Shown in pieces: positions 11,052-21,503 of a DNA stretch of 64,000 nt. This stretch comes from Pictodentalium vernedei (Eukaryota > Mollusca > Scaphopoda > Dentaliida > Dentaliidae). Position 1 is the stretch's first letter. Every line of letters starts with the position of its first letter. The notes under the pieces are model-generated. The model did not search any database. It was not told the origin of the DNA and saw nothing but the letters and a program-made list of their open reading frames with translations. Where the stretch lies: assembly GCA_031216915.1 (NCBI GenBank), contig CM062293.1, positions 154,512,285-154,576,284 on the forward strand, in the 5' to 3' direction. The position numbers and the translations under genes were made by a program.

Positions 11052-11472
11052 GTAAGTGAATAACTGAAATCAACTTGACTGCTTGCTTGTTTTGTATTCA
11101 AGAAACTTTGAACTGAAAGCCTAATTCCAATTTTGAAAAAGTTTTGTGTTCTGAGAAAAATTGCCCTCAGTATGCATTCAAGTAAGATTTGACATGTCTT
11201 TGGGGTAATAATCCAATAACCCTGGCAGTGTTTTTAGTAAAGTCTTGGTTGCCTAAAATTCTCTGGAAAGACTGAAATCTTACAGACTTGGTAGACACCA
11301 GCTTTCCATAATTGCATATATAATTGCTTTGGTAATGAAAAGCTTGTGTGGACCTGTCATCTGTTAACACTTGGGCCAACTAATGCATTGCAACATTTAA
11401 ATGCATGAATGGTGTTGGTGCTGATTGTATTGTCAATACAGAGGAAAGCATATGGTGAAGTGGTGAAGATTA
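11052..11472. other. CCT3 intron, unannotated
   Basis: No coding exon or confident repeat boundary is visible between the splice donor and the TTAA-flanked MITE. Confidence 0.4.
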
Positions 11473-11476
11473 TTAA

Positions 11477-11776
11477 CTGGTTGAGTGCTGAATTATTTTT
11501 CAAAGGCAGTTTGTACCAAAAATATTTGATTTCAAGGATATCATGCTACCATCAAGGGGAGCCTCAGTTTGACAAGATTTTGTTCATAAATAGTTGTTTG
11601 TTACAGTTTATTGTAGAGGGTCTTTTGACACTCTCCGGTAAATTGTAACTAAAAAATTTATGTAAACTTTTTCTGATGCCAAGAAAACAACAAGCTAATG
11701 CATAGTGTAAAGCCACTAAAGTGGCTTTTGGGCCCTTTCAATAGAACCATGATATTGACTTCTAACACTCAACCAC
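11477..11776. mobile_element. piggyBac-like MITE, 300 bp, TTAA target
   Basis: The element is flanked by TTAA on both sides (11473-11476 and 11777-11780). Its ends are imperfect inverted repeats, CTGGTTGAGTGCT and the inverse of GTGGTTGAGTGTT. An internal imperfect palindrome (GTTACAGTTTATTG to CGGTAAATTGTAAC) lies at about 11602-11649. A second copy of almost the same length is at 46655-46957. TTAA duplication is the signature of piggyBac transposition. It has no coding capacity. Confidence 0.75.
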
Positions 11777-11995
11777 TTAATCCTTAAATGCCTATTTCTG
11801 ACTTTTCCAACCTTAGATCAGGTGTCCTTTACATGCCATCATGAGGAGGTTCTGCTAATAATAAACAGTTTACCTGGGCAGTAGTTTCTAGTCTAGTCTA
11901 GTCTTGGCTAGAAGTCACTGCTAAGCCTCAGTATGTGCACACGTTGTGGTCAGGTGTGTGAATGCGGGACAATTGCCCATGACCCTAAGGGTTAA

Positions 11996-12252
11996 TGCTG
12001 TATTGCACTTTAGTGGCTTTACACTGTATGCATTGCATTGTTTATACAGTAGTTGGAAAAAAAATGTTAACATAACAGTGTTTGTTATTATTTATTGGAG
12101 AGTGCCTCTTGGCACTCTCCAACAAATAGTAACAAAACAATTATGAACAGCATCTTGCTAAACTAAGACTCATCTTCCCGGTATCATGTATCTTTGATAA
12201 AAAAATAATCATGTTATAAATCACCTTTGAAAAATCATTGAGCACTCTATCA
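11996..12252. repeat. Fragment of the same MITE family, opposite orientation
   Basis: It contains the internal palindrome GGAGAGTGCC/GGCACTCTCC (about 12097-12119) and the flanking blocks TTAGTGGCTTTACACT and GAGCACTC, seen inverted relative to 11477-11776. A TTAA lies at the left edge (11992-11995), but I cannot find one on the right, so the copy is probably truncated. Confidence 0.5.
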
Positions 12253-12676
12253 GCTGAGAATTTGCTGTTTTCAAGGTTCATGATATATAATTCAGTTTAT
12301 CCAGTTAGTATTCAATCCTTGCACAAGTGATTTTCTAGAATTTACATGAGGTCACACCCTGCATGTCATTAAGTCTTGTAGTGCAGTGGCCAGACTCAAA
12401 AAAATTTGACTTGATTCTAACCAGAGATAAAACAAGCTGAAACTCTGCTTGTATTTGATTTCTGAAAATTCAGAAAAGTGATGTTGAAGTTTTGGGATCT
12501 GTGTACAAATATGAACAAAATCATGAAATATCATTGAATTTGAAAATAATGTTTGTGTGAAACTGCAAAAGCTTTAATTTTCACCAGATTTTGGGGTTCT
12601 GATATATGTTCAGGAAGATTGTAGACTTGGGAAAAAAAACTGGCTGAAGTTTATTCACTTTGTATTGAGTGAAATC
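12253..12676. other. CCT3 intron, unannotated
   Basis: AT-rich intron sequence. Nothing recognisable before the SINE. Confidence 0.35.
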
Positions 12677-12987
12677 CGAAGCATGTTGGCTCAGTTGTCA
12701 CGGAATTGGACTTTAAACCAAAAGATCCTCAGTTCGATCCATTCCTGGGGTAACTGCGTTTTGTCCTTTAGCAAGGTGCTTAATCCTGAATGCCTGCTCG
12801 ATGGCGATGGTGCACTTGTCTTCAACTACTGCTAACCCTGTTTTTGCATAGTATGTTTGGGAGTTTTTGACAGTTGCTCGACGATGCCTGGTGTTTTGCT
12901 CTGACTTTCTCCACCCATAAAACTGTTCTACACGCAGCGATCATGGATCTCAAAAGTGTCATTAAAACCCAATAAATAAATAAATTT
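12677..12987 (+). mobile_element. tRNA-derived SINE
   Basis: Flanked by the 9-bp duplication AGTGAAATC (12668-12676 and 12988-12996). The 5' part has an A-box-like GTTGGCTCAGTTGTCACGG and a B-box-like GATCCTCAGTTCGATCC. The 3' part has the CCACCCATAAAACTGT block and an (AAAT)n tail, shared with the SINE at 9503 and the 5S-derived SINE at 45824. Confidence 0.85.
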
Positions 12988-13658
12988 AGTGAAATCAAAT
13001 GTAATCTTATTTAGGGCTGCACGATATTCGGATTTCAATACCGGTAACGGTATTTTAAAAAATATTGCGATATACCAGTATATCGTCAAGTTCAAAACAT
13101 GTAAGATTCTCACCCAAATTGTCCCAGTATTTTTTTGACATTCGAAGTCAAATAATTACGTTTTAAAAGCATTGAAATAATAAGCCTAGTAACTTGTCTT
13201 AATTTAATCTTGTATGAATATTTAGAAATAAACTTCATGATGGCACAACAAATATCGTTTATTTTGAGTCGATAATTTCAAATAAATATATACTATTTGA
13301 TCCATCGCTTTACAAAATAAAAACGCTTAACCTGCATTTTGTCGTGTTCATGTGAATAGATCACCACTAGAGGGCATTTGCCATGTACTGGTTAAGCAGG
13401 ACGCCACCAGAGGGCTAGGAGTTTGTACACTTTTCCACAAATGAAAGCAGTCAGTTTTGTCACAGGGTATCACAAACAGCTGAAACGCACATGTCGATAG
13501 GCACGTTTTGATGTACCGGTGAACCACCTCGTGCAGTGGGTGAATGCTGGCGATGTATAAATACTATTTCAATATTAAATAACTCTTAACAAAGTGAAAA
13601 TAAACTATTATTCCTTTTATATTTTCATTAGTGTTTTGATGACTATCTGTCTAATTTT

Positions 13659-15470
13659 TAGCTCAACTTTGGCGAAGCCAAATGTGAGGTTATGCCATTG
13701 CCAGTCGTCCGTCTGTCCGTCAACAATTCAATATGGCTCGGGCTAGAGGCCGTATTTATGAACCGATCTTTACGAAACTTCTTGGGTACCTTTGTTATGA
13801 CCGTGGGACGAGAACGAGTGTTTTTGGGTCCGATCCGAAATTCAAGTTGGCCGCTGGCGGCCATTTTGTACAGACTTAGGTGCAATCAGATTTTTGCGCA
13901 AAACTTCCATATGAAAGCGCTGATTTGAATAATTTTTTGTATGAATGTTTAGTACCATGGGATACATCACATATAATAACGGGTTTTTTTCTCGTACGTA
14001 AATTATGCAAACTAGACTAACTTTGATGTATTTAGTGTTACTTTCAGCACCGTAAGTGCAAATGCCAATACGGCTCGGGCTAGAGGCCGTATTTATAAAC
14101 CGATCTTTACGAAACATCTTGGGTACCTTTGGTATCACCGTGGGACGAGAACGAGTGTTTTTGGGTGCGGTCCGAAATTCAAGATGGCTGATGGCAGCCA
14201 TTTTGTACAAAATTAGGTACAATCAGATTTTTGCACAGAACTTCCATATGAAAGCGCTGATTTGAAAAAAATTTTGTGTGAATGTTTAGTACCATGGGAT
14301 ACATCACATATAATACAGGTTTTTTTCTCGTGCAGAAATTATGCAAATTAGATGAATTTTGATTTATTTAGTGCTACTTATACACTGTAAGTGCACATGT
14401 CAATACGGCTCGGGCTAGAGGCTGTATTTATCAACCGATCTTCACAAAACTTCTTGGGTACCTCTGTTATCACCTTGGGACGAGAACGAGTGTTTCTTAG
14501 TGAGGTCCAAAATTCAAGATGGCTGCCAGTGGCCATTTTGTATCGAAATTAGGTCTAATCAGTTTTTTGTACACAACTTCTATACGGCCCAGGCTAGAGG
14601 CCGTATTTATGAACCGATCTTTATGAAACTTCTTGGGTACCTTTGTTATCAACGTGGGATGAGAACGAGTGTTTTTGGGTGTTGTCTGAAATTCAAGATG
14701 GCCACCAGCAGCCATTTTGTACCAAAATTAGTGCAATCAGTCTTTTGTACAGAACTTCTGTATGAAAGTTCTGATTTGAATAAATTTTTGTATGAATGTT
14801 TAGTAAAATGGAATACATCACATACATTATGGGTTTTTTTCTCGTGCAGAAATTATGCAAATTAGATGAATTTTGATTTATTTAGTGCTACTTATACACT
14901 GTAAGTGCACATGTCAATACGGCTCGGGCTAGAGGCTGTATTTATCAACAGATCTTCACGAAACTTCTTGGGTACCTTTGTTATCACCTTGGGACGAGAA
15001 CAAGTGTTTCTAAGTGCGGTCCAAATTCAAGATGGCTGCCAGTGTCCATTTTGTACTTAAACTAGGTCCAATCAGTTTTTTGTCACAACTTCTATACAGC
15101 TCGTATTTATGAACTGATCTTCACGAAACTTCTTGGGTACCTTTGTTTTCACCTTGGGACAGGAATGAGTGTGTTTTGGGGTGCCTTTGTTATCACTATG
15201 CTATGAGAACAAGTATTTTGGGGTTCAGTCAGACCCACTCTGGGACTCAAAAGATTTCTTTTCTAGTTTAGCATCTGACTGTCACCTTTACAATACTTTA
15301 CCTATACATTTGTTACAGGCTACGGTCAGTATTTATGTACAGACCGTTACAATACTTTATATGTACCTTTGTTATCAGGTCATTACCTAGATGTTTGTTT
15401 TTGCTGTGTCACATACTATACATGTACATGTCTTGACAAGTTGAGCTACAGTGTCACTGACACTTTCATT
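13659..15470 (+). mobile_element. Helentron-like (HINE/pearl-type) element, AGCTCAACTT family, 337-bp core
   Basis: The 5' end TTAGCTCAACTTTGGC and the 3' segment GACAAGTTGAGCT form subterminal inverted repeats. A GTCCGTCTGTCCGTC microsatellite-like stretch follows the 5' end. The core holds diverged tandem units (GGCTCGGGCTAGAGG at 13735, 14072, 14408, 14931, plus a short unit at 14586), about 337 bp apart. The 3' end is the hairpin AGTGTCACTGACACT followed by TTCATT. This layout is known from pearl elements of bivalves and Helentron-associated elements; family membership is inference. Short frames on both strands here are repeat shadows. Confidence 0.75.
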
Positions 15471-15608
15471 AAGATGTGGCATACAAGTCAGATCAAAACA
15501 TTCACCTACTTTTCAAAACATTAACAAGTGCGAACTGGTGTTGACAAAAATGAATATTCATTACCGCAGCGCTTGGAATTGTGGGTTCATTAATACGTAT
15601 GCAATTTG

Positions 15609-16200
15609 TTATTACCTGCGTCGCCAGCGGCAGAGCAGGTCTAGTAACCGCTTGACTCCATCCGTCAGTCCGTCCAAAACACTTCTTCTGTCAAAGTTTT
15701 CTTGGCTTCTATGAAAGGGAATGATTTTATATTTGGTCTGCTGCTTCATAATGATGAGTTGTATCGTGTATCTAATTTTCAGATCTGCTGTGCAGCCACT
15801 TCCTGTTTGCCGATACTTAAAAATTTTACTGTACCCACTGAACATTGAAATTTTCCATCAAGGTTTTCTCGGCTTCTATGCAAGGGATTGATTTTATATT
15901 TGGTCTGCTGCTTCATAATGATGAGTTGTATCGTGTAAGCAATTTTCAGATCTGCCGTGCAGCCTTTTCCTGTTTGCCGATACTTTGAAATTTTCCTGTA
16001 CCCACTGAACATTGAAATTTTTGTCAAACTTTTCTCGGCTTCTATGCAAGGGATTGATTTTATATTTCATCTGGAGCCTGATAACGATCAGTTGTATCGT
16101 GTATGCAATTTTCAGATCTGCTGTGCAGCCACTTCCTGTTTGCCGATGCAATTGCATGCAGCGACGCAGGTCCAGACCCGTTATTGGTCTTGGCTTGTTC
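15609..16200 (+). mobile_element. Helentron-like element, ACCTGCGTCGC family
   Basis: A perfect 11-bp subterminal inverted repeat, ACCTGCGTCGC at 15614-15624, matches GCGACGCAGGT at 16161-16171. A CCGTCAGTCCGTCC stretch follows the 5' end. The core has about three units of roughly 167 bp (AGATCTGCYGTGCAGCC at about 15780, 15948 and 16114). The 3' end has the hairpin AGACC-CGTTATT-GGTCT followed by TTGGCTTGTT. It lies within the hAT-like element at 13012-16721. Confidence 0.65.
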
Positions 16201-16951
16201 ATATTGAAAAGCACATTCCAAGTGTGCCTGTAATAAAATAAAAAATATTACTGCAGCGCTTGGAATTGCGAGAACAAGTGCAGTGAAGTGGGAGGAACTA
16301 TTAGTATTAAACCAGAAATTTCCCGGTCCAACAAAAGCCATTGTTAATGGAAATACGGTAATCATTCTTCACGGTTTACGTTCGAAGCCATACTGTTTGG
16401 GGAAAATCTGTACTTACCTGTGTCATCGGAGAAACAAAAATAAAACAGCTTATGAGAGAATATTTTACTAGTACCAGGACATGAAGTGTATTGATAAAAA
16501 ACAAACATACTGCTTTCACAGTTTCTGTTTATATACACTTTTTTTCAATCAGCTGTGAGATTAAATAGAATTTTTACGGAAAATGTCTGTCACTAAAAAC
16601 CGCGGCTCGAAATGAATACCGTCACAGACGATATACTGGTATTAAAAAACATGGATGATATTTAACCGGTTAAGTTTTCAATACCGGTATTACCGGTATA
16701 TCGAAATACCGTGCAGCCCTAATCTTATTGTAGTTTTTATACATAGTCATTCTGATTTTTCCCAACCAAGCATCTTTGGTATGATTCTTGCTAAAATCTC
16801 ACAATGGAAGTGATTGATCTTGCATCAAACAATGTGAATAAACATGATGATATATGTGACACAGTCCACTAGTTGTATATCACAAACTGCACAAACAAAA
16901 CTCTTCTGATCAATGACCGGTGATATAATGTGTTAATACTTTTTCTTACAG

Positions 16952-17048
16952 ATTAATGTGCAGCACCCAGCGGCAAAGTCTATGATAGAAGTTGCAAGAA
17001 CACAAGATGAGGAAGTAGGGGATGGGACAACTTCTGTTATTATCTTAG
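16952..17048 (+). CDS. CCT3: CCT3 exon, 97 nt
   Basis: Continues the chaperonin gamma subunit in phase 0 from the exon ending at 11051. The translation begins INVQHPAAKSMIEVARTQDE and includes the invariant GDGTTSV motif, whose Asp binds Mg-ATP in group II chaperonins. The acceptor is TTTTCTTACAG (AG 16950-16951) and the donor GTAAGA starts at 17049. The exon ends after the first base of an Ala codon (phase 1), completed by CT at 38416. The preceding intron is 5.9 kb and the following one 21.4 kb. Confidence 0.96.
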
Positions 17049-17142
17049 GTAAGATTTGCATATTTGTTTGAGCATATTAGAGGTTTTTTAATCCTGTTAG
17101 AAGACAGATTTTTATTAAATTCTCATGGACATCTGTTGTTAA

Positions 17143-17357
17143 CAATTTACCTAATGAATTGGCCGCCTCTGCCAGCATAATTACAAATTGAGCAGTTGAA
17201 AAATTTTTTTTTTTAAAATTCTTAACAAAACGATATTATGTGACTGCTCATTGGAATGGGCTCACAGAACTCATTCCTTTGAAAGATTGCATGATATGGT
17301 TTTGTTAAAAGTTTTTAAAAAAAAAATACTTTCATATTGTATGTATTGAGTAAAGGG
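17143..17357. mobile_element. TTAA-flanked palindromic MITE, 215 bp
   Basis: TTAA lies at 17139-17142 and 17358-17361, with short inverted ends CAATTTACC/CCCTTTACT. The interior is an imperfect palindrome (AACAAAACGATATTATG versus CATGATATGGTTTTGTT) around GACTGCTCATTGGAATGGGC. Related copies are at 47175-47393 (219 bp) and 39911-40031 (shorter). Likely piggyBac-derived; non-coding. Confidence 0.6.
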
Positions 17358-17361
17358 TTAA

Positions 17362-18718
17362 GAGGCAAGCAAAAATAGGATCTGTGCTGATAAAAGGGCA
17401 ACAAGCAGGATTTTCAAATAGGAGTTCTAATTTATTAAGAATATATTATCACTTAATTTATTTGGATTTTATCAGGGAAATGTGGCAGCATGTGCATCTC
17501 ACCTAAATTTATTTGGATTTTGTCAGGGAGACGTGGGAGCCTGTGCATCTCACCTAGCTTTGTTCAGAACTTTACCCAGTGAGGACCTAGAGTACTAATC
17601 TAAATAAGATGTGATGAAGCATAACCAGTGTTTCTGCTGGGCCAAAAATGATGAGGCCATTTCTGAGATGAAAATGCATGAGCATCTCCATTACCATGGC
17701 TTGCAAAAGAAAGTACTATTATGGAATGTGTCCAGGATAACTCAGTTCTCTCATACGAGGGGTAATTTTACACCATGTTTCAACAGATAGCCTCATCATT
17801 CTTTACAGCTTATATCATTTAACTCCTCTTACATAGTAGAATCATCTCTCTGTGTACTTCCTTGGCTACCATATCAGCATATCTTAAGCTATCTCTTGCA
17901 GAACCACTATGTATTAATACATCTTCCCGCAGGCAAAACATTGCCATTGGGAAGAGGTATTAATACTTTTAAAATTTCTCTGTGCGTCCCCAGGAAACAA
18001 TAGCCACTACTAAATTAAAAACCAATCCTGTTATAAGAGGTAACTACGTAATTGGGAAAAAGTTGATTTAGGCAATGAGGCCACCGTGCAGACATTGTGC
18101 TACCCTAGCGGAAACCCTGGCATAACTTCAGTTCCTGCTGATAATGTATGACAACTGCAGCCCAAGATAACTCCTTGCAACTTTGTTGTTGCCAGAAAAA
18201 AATTTCTACAGTACCCTCTGACACACAGTTTCCATTCTGTTAAAGATATTAGTTATATGGGAACATAAAACTTAATTTTGGTACCTTTCCCTCTGTTTGT
18301 TCTATAAGAGTGCAGTTCAAACCCATTTTTATTTTGAGAGATCTACTTGTCATTATTGGAGTCAAAGAATAGTTTATGCATGTCAATCAAATTCCCTTTA
18401 TCACTTTTTCTTCGTAATTCTTTTTCTCTGTAAGAGAGCTTTCCAATAAATGATAACAAGTAAAGAATTTGGTGTTCACTAACATGCTATTAAATTATAA
18501 ATGGTGAAAGTTTAAAGGGTAAGAGGTGTTGTTTTGAAATGGGTGTTCATATAAACTAATGTTCAACTTCAAGAAACTGCACCATTGTTATGTCAGGCAC
18601 AAGTAAATTGGTACCCTCTCATATAAGCAGATTATCCCTGTCAGCGTGGTTTCTGCTTCTCTGCTTTCTGTTTGGGGTAAAATGTTGGGACTGTTTGGTG
18701 CCAAGTGGAAAATACAAG
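17362..18718. other. CCT3 intron with a 51-bp tandem duplication
   Basis: A 51-bp unit beginning TTTGGATTTT occurs twice in tandem (17461 and 17512), diverged. Otherwise nothing recognisable up to the left end of DIRS element A. Confidence 0.5.
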
Positions 18719-18928
18719 ATTTTTATACAACAACCAATGGCCCAGACTAGCTGGTGCTAACTCAAAAATTAATTCAGGGCCAAACACAAATTTGGCCCCC
18801 AGTCCCCCAAATTTGTATGCAAAACCAAAAAATTCAAGTCCTGTCTGGTCCTCCATACTTTATAGATATGCGCATGTGCAGTCTACAGGAAGGAACTGAA
18901 ATTGGCGCCAACCATCATTCTTTAATTG
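18719..18928. repeat. Left inverted terminal repeat of DIRS A
   Basis: Reverse complement of 27590-27808 with scattered mismatches. It contains the palindrome TTGGCGCCAA at 18902-18911 (E2F-like) and a mutated NRF-1-like ATGCGCATGTGCAG at 18868-18881. The first base was set by the internal complementary region. Confidence 0.88.
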
Positions 18929-19253
18929 GCCCTAAAGTCAGCAACATTCAACTGACATCTGTGCTTTTAAATCTCAGTTTTGAGGATGCCAGACACAAAT
19001 CAGTGGTAAAATTGGTGTATCCAAGGACATAAATGGATGATGGAAGTGATGGTGGTTTGGAATGTTCAGGACTGTAACTTTATAATTTTTATCAAAACTA
19101 TTTCATGTTTCCCAATTTTGGGACATGGGCCTGACGTCATCATTCTTGCTAATGATTTATCCACTGTTTGTTAAGTGTTCCTTCCCTATCCTTCCTTGAA
19201 ACCCTCCTGTTAATCTCCCAAGCTTTTTGACTTATTTTTATCGAAATTTTTTA

Positions 19254-20994
19254 TTAGCTCAACTTGACAAAGTCAAGCTGAGCTATTGCCATCACTTCTC
19301 GTCTGTCGGCGTACGTACGTACGTACGTACGTACGTACGTACGTACGTACGTACGTACGTACGTTAGTATGTTAGTACGTTAGTACGTACGTCCACAATT
19401 TCCTTTGGCACACCTCACAGGTCGCATTTATGATCAGATTACTTTGAAACTTCTTATGCTTGTTTGGGGTGACCTCTAGATGGGAGCTATCGATTTTCTT
19501 CAATTTCCATCAAAAAATGTTGCCGCGGCCAACGTTCTTAGAACTTAGTTTAGTCAAACCACAATATTTCCCTTTGGCACACCCTACAGGGCACATTTAT
19601 GATTTGATTGCTTTGAAACCTGATACGCTTATTTAGGGTGACCTCTAGATGGGAGCTATCGATTTTCTTCAATTTCCGGCAAAAAATGTTGCCACGGCCA
19701 ACGTTCGTAGAACTTAGTTTAGTCAGACCTCAATATTTCCCTTTGGCACACCCTACAGGGTACATTTACGATCAGATTGCTTTGAAACCTGGTATGCTTG
19801 TTTGGGAATATCTCTAGATGGGAGCTATCGATTTTCTTCAATTTCTGTCAAAAAATGTTGCCGCGGCCAACGTTCTTAGAACTTAGTTTAGTCAGAAGAC
19901 TCAATATTTCCCTTTGGCACACCCTACAGGGTACATTTATGATCGGATTGCTTTGAAACCTGACATGCTTGTTTGGGGTGACCTCTAGATGGGAGCTATC
20001 GATTTTCTTCAATTTCTGTCAAAAAATGTTGCCGCGGCCAACGTTCTTAGAACTTAGTTTAGTCAAACCACAATATTTCCCTTTGGCAAACCCTACAGGG
20101 CACATTTATGATTTGATTGCTTTGAAACCTGGTATGCTTATTTAGGGTGACCTCCAGATGGGAGCTATCGATTTTCTTTAATTTCCGGCAAAATATGTTG
20201 CCACGGCCAATGTTCGTAGAAATTAGTTCAGTCAGACCTCAATATTTCCCTTTGGCACACCCTACAAGGCCCATTTATGATCAGATTGCTTTGAAACCTG
20301 GTATGCATGTTTGGGGAGACCTCTAGATGGGAGCTATCGATTTTCTTCAATTTCTGTCAAAAAAATGTTGCCGCGGCCAACGTTCTTAGAACTTAGTTTA
20401 GTCAGAAGACTCAATATTTCCCTTTGGCACACCCTACAGGGTACATTTATGATCAGATTGCTTTGAAACCTGTCATGCTTGTTTGGGGTGACCTCTAGAT
20501 GGGAGCTATCGATTTTCTTCAATTTCCGTCAAAAAATGTTGCCGCAGCCAACATTCTTAGAACTTAGTTTAGTCAGACCACAGTATTTCCCTTTGGTTCA
20601 CCCTACAGGGCACATTTATGATTAGATTGCTTTGAAACCTGGTATGCTTATTTACGATGACCTCTAGATGGGAAATATTGATTTTCTTCCATTCCCGTCA
20701 AAAAATGTTGCCACGGCCAACGTTCTTTGAATTTAGTCTAGTCAGACCACAATATTTCCCTTTTGTACACCCTACAGGGCACATTTATGATTGGATTGCT
20801 TTGAAACCTGGCATGCTTGTTTGAGGAGGCCTCTAGATGGGAGATATCAATTTTCTTCGGTTTCTGTCAAAAAATGTTGCCACTGGCAAAAAAAATGACC
20901 TTGGTACCAATGATCTTCAATTTTGCCATTTCATTTATAACTTACCAAGTTCAAGTTTGTCAAGTTGAGCTACAGTGTCATTGACACTTTCATT
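19254..20994 (+). mobile_element. Helentron-like element, AGCTCAACTT family, 169-bp core, 9 units
   Basis: The 5' hairpin AGCTCAACTTGAC...GTCAAGCTGAGCT (19256-19284) is followed by an (ACGT)n microsatellite. Nine tandem units of about 169 bp follow (CCTTTGGC at 19402, 19571, 19740, 19911, 20080 and onward). The 3' segment TTTGTCAAGTTGAGCT is the exact inverse of the 5' AGCTCAACTTGACAAA. The end is the hairpin AGTGTCATTGACACT plus TTCATT. A near-identical element with eight units is at 60727-62264. No target duplication beyond one or two bases is seen. It inserted into DIRS A. Confidence 0.82.
19311..19364. repeat. (ACGT)n microsatellite
   Basis: A tetranucleotide run at the conserved microsatellite position just after the 5' hairpin of the Helentron-like element. 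Every ACGT and GTAC here is self-complementary, so the run can cruciform. Confidence 0.97.
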
Positions 20995-21503
20995 AAATTT
21001 CTTGGAGGTTTAAAGTGTATTACAGAATGTTTATTCTGTTTATCCCAATGGTTACGTCCTCACCCTACGGGTGTTGGGTCGTTTGGGTCATGCATCTTCT
21101 GTCCGATGTATCGTTTTTTCTTCATTTGAAGATCTTGCTTTACATCGGGTAGCTTTAAAATCTGCTGCTGACTTTGGGCCTTTTTATTCTATGCCTGATG
21201 TCTTGTTTCTGGTTTTCCTTGACGTTAACATCGGCAACATCCTTAAATATATGTAGTATTTAGTTATTATTACTGTAGGATTGTTGTAAGATACATGTTT
21301 TAATATTCCGGTAGTGTAGCAATAATTTTTGGAATTTTGTCCACACTTAGGCTCTAACGGGATGCCCTTTTGTCATAACGTTTCCGGAAAATTTTTTGAA
21401 TTTAATTTTTCGATTTCAATTTTGATTGTTGATTATTATGTATCTTTTTCATATATTTAATTTGGAGTTTGTTGGAGTTCGATCTCCTTGATTTTGATTA
21501 ATT

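Larger units (their letters stand above)
13012..16721. mobile_element. hAT-like non-autonomous element, 3.7 kb, with nested insertions
   Basis: The ends are TAGGGCTGCACGATATT and its inverse (AATACCGTGCAGCCCTA). The perfect 8-bp duplication ATCTTATT lies at 13004-13011 and 16722-16729, typical of hAT. The subterminal regions are rich in ACCGGTAT-type inverted repeats. No transposase is visible. Much of the length is two Helentron-like insertions (13659-15470 and 15609-16200). Confidence 0.88.

Noticed and set aside
19311..19364. (ACGT)n run as an assembly artefact
   Set aside because: A run of the same type occurs at the equivalent position in the sister element at 60784-60805, so it is a normal part of the element.
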